Shown: in pieces, positions 60,606-64,000 of the stretch | How positions within the stretch are numbered: position 1 is the first letter of the stretch | Layout: every line of letters starts with the position of its first letter | From: Brevibacillus choshinensis | GTDB lineage: Bacteria; Bacillota; Bacilli; Brevibacillales; Brevibacillaceae | Length of the DNA stretch: 64,000 nucleotides | Assembly (NCBI RefSeq): GCF_016811915.1 | Contig: NZ_CP069127.1 | Span: 1,952,001-2,016,000, forward strand | Direction: 5' to 3' | Notes under the pieces: generated by a model | The model's input: only the letters and a program-made list of their open reading frames with translations | The model's database searches: none | Told to the model about the DNA's origin: nothing | Translations under genes and position numbers: made by a program

Positions 60606-62435
60606 ATGCAACTGGAACGGCGGTTGAAACGGCGGCACTTTCTGGTCTTGCTCGGAATGACGCTGATCTGGATCGGATTGATCGCGCGGCTGTGGTGGAT
60701 CCAGCTGGGAGCCCCTCATCGCTTTACCAAACGCGGAATTGACTTGGTCAAGAATTCTGTCAAGCAACGACAGCAGAGTATCGTGCTCCACAGCGGGCGT
60801 GGGGATATACGTGATCACAACGGGTACGCCTTTACAGGTGAAGAGCATCGGGCGCTGATTCTCTTTCCATTGGCGCGAGGAAGTCTGGAGGGGACCGATG
60901 GATTGACCAAAGTGGCGCAGGTCGTTTCCCAACCGACAGAACGCTTGACAGACATCATGGAAAAAGCAAAGGCCCCTTTGTTTTTGAGGGATGAAAATGG
61001 CCGTCTCGTCGCGCTCTCCGAGAGCCAGGCAGAACAAATCAATGCCCTATCGATCCCCGGGATTGTTGCGTTAGCCATGACAGAGAGGTACCGGCAGGAA
61101 GAGGTTGCCAAACATGTCATCGGCTTTATCAATCAGAATCCGGCATTGGTGGAGTCACTGTATCCGGATGAGTGGAAGACGGGAAAGATGAATGCGGACA
61201 GCATGATCGGAGCCTCAGGTCTGGAACGCAGCTTTGATCGTTTCTTGCAGGGCGTGGAACCATCTATCCTGTCCTACTACGTAGATGGGCAAGGAAAGCC
61301 GCTGCGTGGGCTGGACATTCGTTACTCGAAACAGAATAACGAGTACTATCCACTCTCCCTCACGACTACACTCGATGTAAGCATCCAGCGCAGAATGGAG
61401 CGTATCGCCGATGAGGTAGGGCTGACAAAAGGGAGCATGGTGGTATTGGATGCCCAAACTGGCGATATTCGCGCGATTGTGAGTCGACCCAAGTACGATC
61501 AGACCAAAGTGGACGGGAAGACAGACGACTGGAAAAATCGAGCCGTGAAGCAGCTGCCGCCTGGTTCCATCTTTAAAACCGTGGTAGCTGCCGCAGCTTT
61601 GGCGGAAGGGATCGTCTCCCCTACGGAACGCTTTACGTGTACGGGCGATTATGGAAAGTACCATTTTTCTTGCTGGAAAAAAGATGGCCACGGCAGTGTG
61701 ACCATGGAGGAAGCGTATGCTCAATCTTGCAATATCGCTTTTGCACAGATTGCCAATCGAGTAGGCGGGGAAAAGCTGGAGGAATATGCACGGAGATTGG
61801 GCTTGTCTGAGCTGGCTGGGCATGTCACCTCTCACCTGTTTAAGCTGGATGGCTTCAAGCAGGTGGATGGGGAGGAGCGTGGAGCCATCTTCGCAAAAAG
61901 TGTATCCCGAAAGGACGAAGGCGTCCTGATCCAGACAGCAATCGGTCAGCGGGATGTACGGATGACCCCCCTGCAAGCGGCAAATATGGTCGTAGCCATC
62001 TTGCGAGGAGGCCAGCCGACACAGGTCCGTCTCGTCAAAGAAATTAGTTACCGCAACGGCCAAGCCTTTCATCAGTTTCCCCTGCAGACTCTTCCTGTTC
62101 AAGGAATTGATTACGTCACGGCGAGCAAGCTGCGTAAGATGATGCGGAAGGTGGTCACAGATGGTACGGGGCAAGCGGTGAGCGGCGCTTCCTGGGAGGC
62201 TGCCGGAAAGACCGGGACCGCACAGACAGGGGACGACAGCCAATCGCTGAACCACCTTTGGTTTATCGGCTATGCGCCGTATGATCAACCACAATATGCA
62301 ATCTGCGTCGTTGCAGAAAATCAGCCGAGCTGGGGCAGAAATCAGGCTACGGAGCTGTTTCGCCGCGTGGTTGATGAACTTGCCGATCAAACAGTTCAAT
62401 CTTCCCGACCTCACGCAGGGAATTCCCCAGAATGA
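60606..62435 (+). CDS. pbpI: Class B penicillin-binding protein (PbpI-like transpeptidase)
   Basis: This 609-residue protein has one N-terminal transmembrane segment (about 15-35), a dimerisation-type domain and a C-terminal D,D-transpeptidase domain. All three active-site motifs are seen: SIFK in LPPGSIFKTVVAA (about 320), SCN in EAYAQSCNIAFAQ (about 376) and KTG in WEAAGKTGTAQTG (about 535). It crosslinks peptidoglycan. The B. subtilis gene after udk-greA is pbpI (yrrR), a sporulation-linked PBP; greA is absent here. ATG 60606 has GGGAGGG upstream. Its 3' end overlaps the convergent JAMM gene by 89 bases. Confidence 0.85.
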   Translation: MQLERRLKRRHFLVLLGMTLIWIGLIARLWWIQLGAPHRFTKRGIDLVKNSVKQRQQSIVLHSGRGDIRDHNGYAFTGEEHRALILFPLARGSLEGTDGLTKVAQVVSQPTERLTDIMEKAKAPLFLRDENGRLVALSESQAEQINALSIPGIVALAMTERYRQEEVAKHVIGFINQNPALVESLYPDEWKTGKMNADSMIGASGLERSFDRFLQGVEPSILSYYVDGQGKPLRGLDIRYSKQNNEYYPLSLTTTLDVSIQRRMERIADEVGLTKGSMVVLDAQTGDIRAIVSRPKYDQTKVDGKTDDWKNRAVKQLPPGSIFKTVVAAAALAEGIVSPTERFTCTGDYGKYHFSCWKKDGHGSVTMEEAYAQSCNIAFAQIANRVGGEKLEEYARRLGLSELAGHVTSHLFKLDGFKQVDGEERGAIFAKSVSRKDEGVLIQTAIGQRDVRMTPLQAANMVVAILRGGQPTQVRLVKEISYRNGQAFHQFPLQTLPVQGIDYVTASKLRKMMRKVVTDGTGQAVSGASWEAAGKTGTAQTGDDSQSLNHLWFIGYAPYDQPQYAICVVAENQPSWGRNQATELFRRVVDELADQTVQSSRPHAGNSPE

Positions 62436-62838
62436 AGCCTCTTGCCTGCACTTGGTTTTGCCTTCCCAAGCCGACAATCAGCATGAGCGGCGAGGAAGAT
62501 GCATATATGGACTGCGTAGCTTTTTCCAGGATGGTCTTCTTGTCGCCTTTACTGGGAGAAAGCCGCTTGATCGTATGACTATGCCAATCTCCAAGGTATT
62601 GCCATTGGCGGGTTTTGCTTAATTTACGAACGAGCTTGTTCAGATGGCCGTCGTCAAAATAGACAGACTTAGGCAGTTGTATAGCTTTGGGGCCAGGCTC
62701 GCTCGCATAGGTTACGACCCATCGATTATTATCCATGGGATAGCCCATCATCACCCCTCCGGTTTCGACCGAGGGGTCTTTTCTTACAGCTGTCTCGATC
62801 TGCTTCCAAGCTTTCGGAGTGATGTACAGAATCGTCAT
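62347..62838 (-). CDS. JAMM (Mov34/MPN) metalloprotease-like protein
   Basis: This 163-residue protein has a complete JAMM zinc-protease motif: Glu25 in VETGGVMMG, then H86-S-H88, seven residues, S96 and D99 (WHSHTIKRLSPSKGD). Bacterial JAMM proteins cleave isopeptide-like or C-terminal bonds, often on ubiquitin-like sulfur carriers, but some act in other systems. ATG 62838 is chosen because GGAGGG lies about 11 bases upstream. There is no signal peptide. No ThiS, MoaD, ThiF or other partner gene is near. The last 30 codons overlap the end of the penicillin-binding protein gene on the opposite strand. Confidence 0.85.
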   Translation of the reverse strand: MTILYITPKAWKQIETAVRKDPSVETGGVMMGYPMDNNRWVVTYASEPGPKAIQLPKSVYFDDGHLNKLVRKLSKTRQWQYLGDWHSHTIKRLSPSKGDKKTILEKATQSIYASSSPLMLIVGLGRQNQVQARGFILGNSLREVGKIELFDRQVHQPRGETAP

Positions 62839-62949
62839 ATGACGGATGTCCCTCCTTGAATCACCTATCACTACGCCTTTTAGCATATGTAATGAGTCCG
62901 CAGAACGTCCCCCATGGGAATAAAGTTTGGAATTTTCTCAAAAAATAGA

Positions 62950-62978
62950 TTGTCACTGGCATCCTTCCTTTCTATAAT
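62950..62978 (+). promoter_or_regulatory. Promoter of the HD-GYP gene
   Basis: TTGTCA (62950-62955), 17-bp spacer, TATAAT (62973-62978), 29 bases before the start codon. Confidence 0.75.
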
Positions 62979-63007
62979 TTAGAAAAAGAGTGTGAAAGGT
63001 TGATCCT

Positions 63008-64000
63008 ATGTCTTTGGCCCCAGTAGACAATTCGCTAGTAGGAAAAACAATAGCCGTAGATCTCTATACGGAAAATGGGATCCTGCTTCTGCCTCAAGAA
63101 ACGATTCTTACATCTGCTCATGTTCAGCTCCTGCAAAAACAGCGCATCAGAGAAGTGGAAGTGCGCCAGGTCCTCTCGGAGGGGACTGGGGAGCACATCA
63201 CAAGCCAACTCTTGGAACTGGACGCGGATGAAGAGACGATTGCGGCCTACGTTCAAGCGCTGGACAAGACCCGCTCCGTATTTGATCAGGTCAGCCAAAG
63301 TGGGGCTTCACACTTGGAAAAGTTTTCGGAAATTTTTAGCGAAGTAGCGGAGCAATCCATGAAGCAGCTGGGATTGTTTCGTTCCCTATATGTGCTGGAA
63401 GGGGCAGACAGCTACACCTATCGCCACTCGCTGAACGTCGGCATTCTCTGTTCCCTGATCGCTCGCCTGATGAAATGGAGTGAAGATCGGATCGCCTTTA
63501 TGGGGACGGCAGGGTTTCTCCATGATTTGGGGAAAATGCGCGTACCCAAGGAAATATTGCTCAAGCCAGGCAAGCTGACAGATGAAGAATTTGCGGAAAT
63601 GCAGAAGCATACGGTCTACGGCTATCAAATGATCATGGAGATGGAGGGCGGCTCGGAGCTGCTCGCTCAATGTGCCCTGATGCATCACGAGAGGCTGGAC
63701 GGAACGGGGTACCCGCAGAAACGGATCGGCAATGAGATCCCTGTCGAATGTCAGGTGCTGGCAGTCGCTGATATGTTTGATGCAATCTGCTCAGACCGCG
63801 TATACAAGGAGAGGACGTCCCCCTTTGAGGCGGCCCAGCTCCTGTGGAAGGAAGCGTGCGGCGGCAAGCTGAACATTGAGATCGTCTCCCAGTTTGTGAG
63901 GTATATTGCGCTGCTGTATGTGGGGGCACGTGCTCGCTTAAGCAACGGGGAAGAAGTGGAAGTCATTTTGATTCATCCGGATGAGCCGATGCGTCCTTTG
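63008..64000 (+). CDS. HD-GYP domain phosphodiesterase (3' end outside window)
   Basis: The gene runs off the right edge; at least 331 residues are seen. ATG 63008 has GAAAGG upstream. After an N-terminal part of about 130 residues comes an HD-GYP domain: YRHSLNVGILCSLIARLM, FLHDLGKMRVPKEIL, KPGKLTDEEFAEMQKH, MHHERLDGTGYPQ (the GYP motif, about 228-240) and VLAVADMFDAICSDRVYKE. Such enzymes hydrolyse cyclic di-GMP. All core metal ligands appear present, so activity is likely. It is a single gene behind its own promoter; the link to the chemotaxis receptor elsewhere in the window is not shown. Confidence 0.9.
   Translation, partial: MSLAPVDNSLVGKTIAVDLYTENGILLLPQETILTSAHVQLLQKQRIREVEVRQVLSEGTGEHITSQLLELDADEETIAAYVQALDKTRSVFDQVSQSGASHLEKFSEIFSEVAEQSMKQLGLFRSLYVLEGADSYTYRHSLNVGILCSLIARLMKWSEDRIAFMGTAGFLHDLGKMRVPKEILLKPGKLTDEEFAEMQKHTVYGYQMIMEMEGGSELLAQCALMHHERLDGTGYPQKRIGNEIPVECQVLAVADMFDAICSDRVYKERTSPFEAAQLLWKEACGGKLNIEIVSQFVRYIALLYVGARARLSNGEEVEVILIHPDEPMRPL

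Overview
The window is chromosomal DNA from an endospore-forming member of the Bacillales, most likely Brevibacillus or a close relative in Paenibacillaceae. This rests on recognised sporulation genes (bofC, spoIID, spoVB, a CotS-like kinase, pbpI-like), strong GGAGG ribosome binding sites with many TTG and GTG starts, and a gene order that follows the B. subtilis ruvA to udk region. It differs from Bacillus in having separate secD and secF genes. The genus is inferred from layout, not from a database search.

Layout. 1-2137: 3' part of a proline-rich, SafA-like coat protein and a CotS-like kinase. 2221-4209 (minus): secreted 5'-nucleotidase. 4400-8076: bofC, an IS3-family element sitting in the loop of the bofC terminator, a secreted protein of unknown function (minus) and a small unknown gene. 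8273-10605: ruvC-ruvA-ruvB-DUF2905. 10826-15597: spoIID, queA, tgt, yajC. 15661-19871: TIGR04086 protein, corA, DUF421 protein, spoVB, comN. 20051-25228: secD-secF, recJ-apt. 25229-25752: a 520-base gap with a promoter and a long hairpin-rich leader before relA. 25753-32922: relA, dtd, SDR-like protein, SH3/amidase (minus), small HTH-like protein, hemZ. 32923-36430: T-box leader, hisS-aspS. 36481-36668: 6S RNA. 36731-40806: tcdA, rarA, a 57-aa minus-strand gene, cymR, cysteine desulfurase. 41120-46167: chemotaxis receptor, broken recD2, PRC-barrel protein and two small proteins. 46299-47286 (minus): terC behind a yybP-ykoY manganese riboswitch. 47356-52483: AI-2E-type permease, T-box leader, alaS, ireB-like gene, ruvX, DUF1292 gene. 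52534-57790: five-gene NikABCDE/Cnt-type ABC importer preceded by two Zur-box-like operators. 57906-64000: mltG, trmR, udk, a class B PBP, a JAMM metalloprotease (minus) and a truncated HD-GYP gene.

How the genes work together. Most are housekeeping: recombination (ruvCAB, recJ, rarA, recD2, ruvX), tRNA modification and charging (queA/tgt, tcdA, trmR, hisS, aspS, alaS, dtd), protein export (yajC, secDF), stringent response and purine salvage (relA, apt), sulfur and cysteine control (cymR, cysteine desulfurase) and cell-wall growth (mltG, PBP, amidase, spoIID). The accessory points of most interest are the zinc-type operators on a 'nickel' importer, the hisS-aspS T-box with overlapping Asp and His codons, the relA leader, a palindrome cluster before the cysteine desulfurase, and three single-base losses in C or G runs that break recD2 and the IS transposase. 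No CRISPR array, tRNA or rRNA gene was seen.
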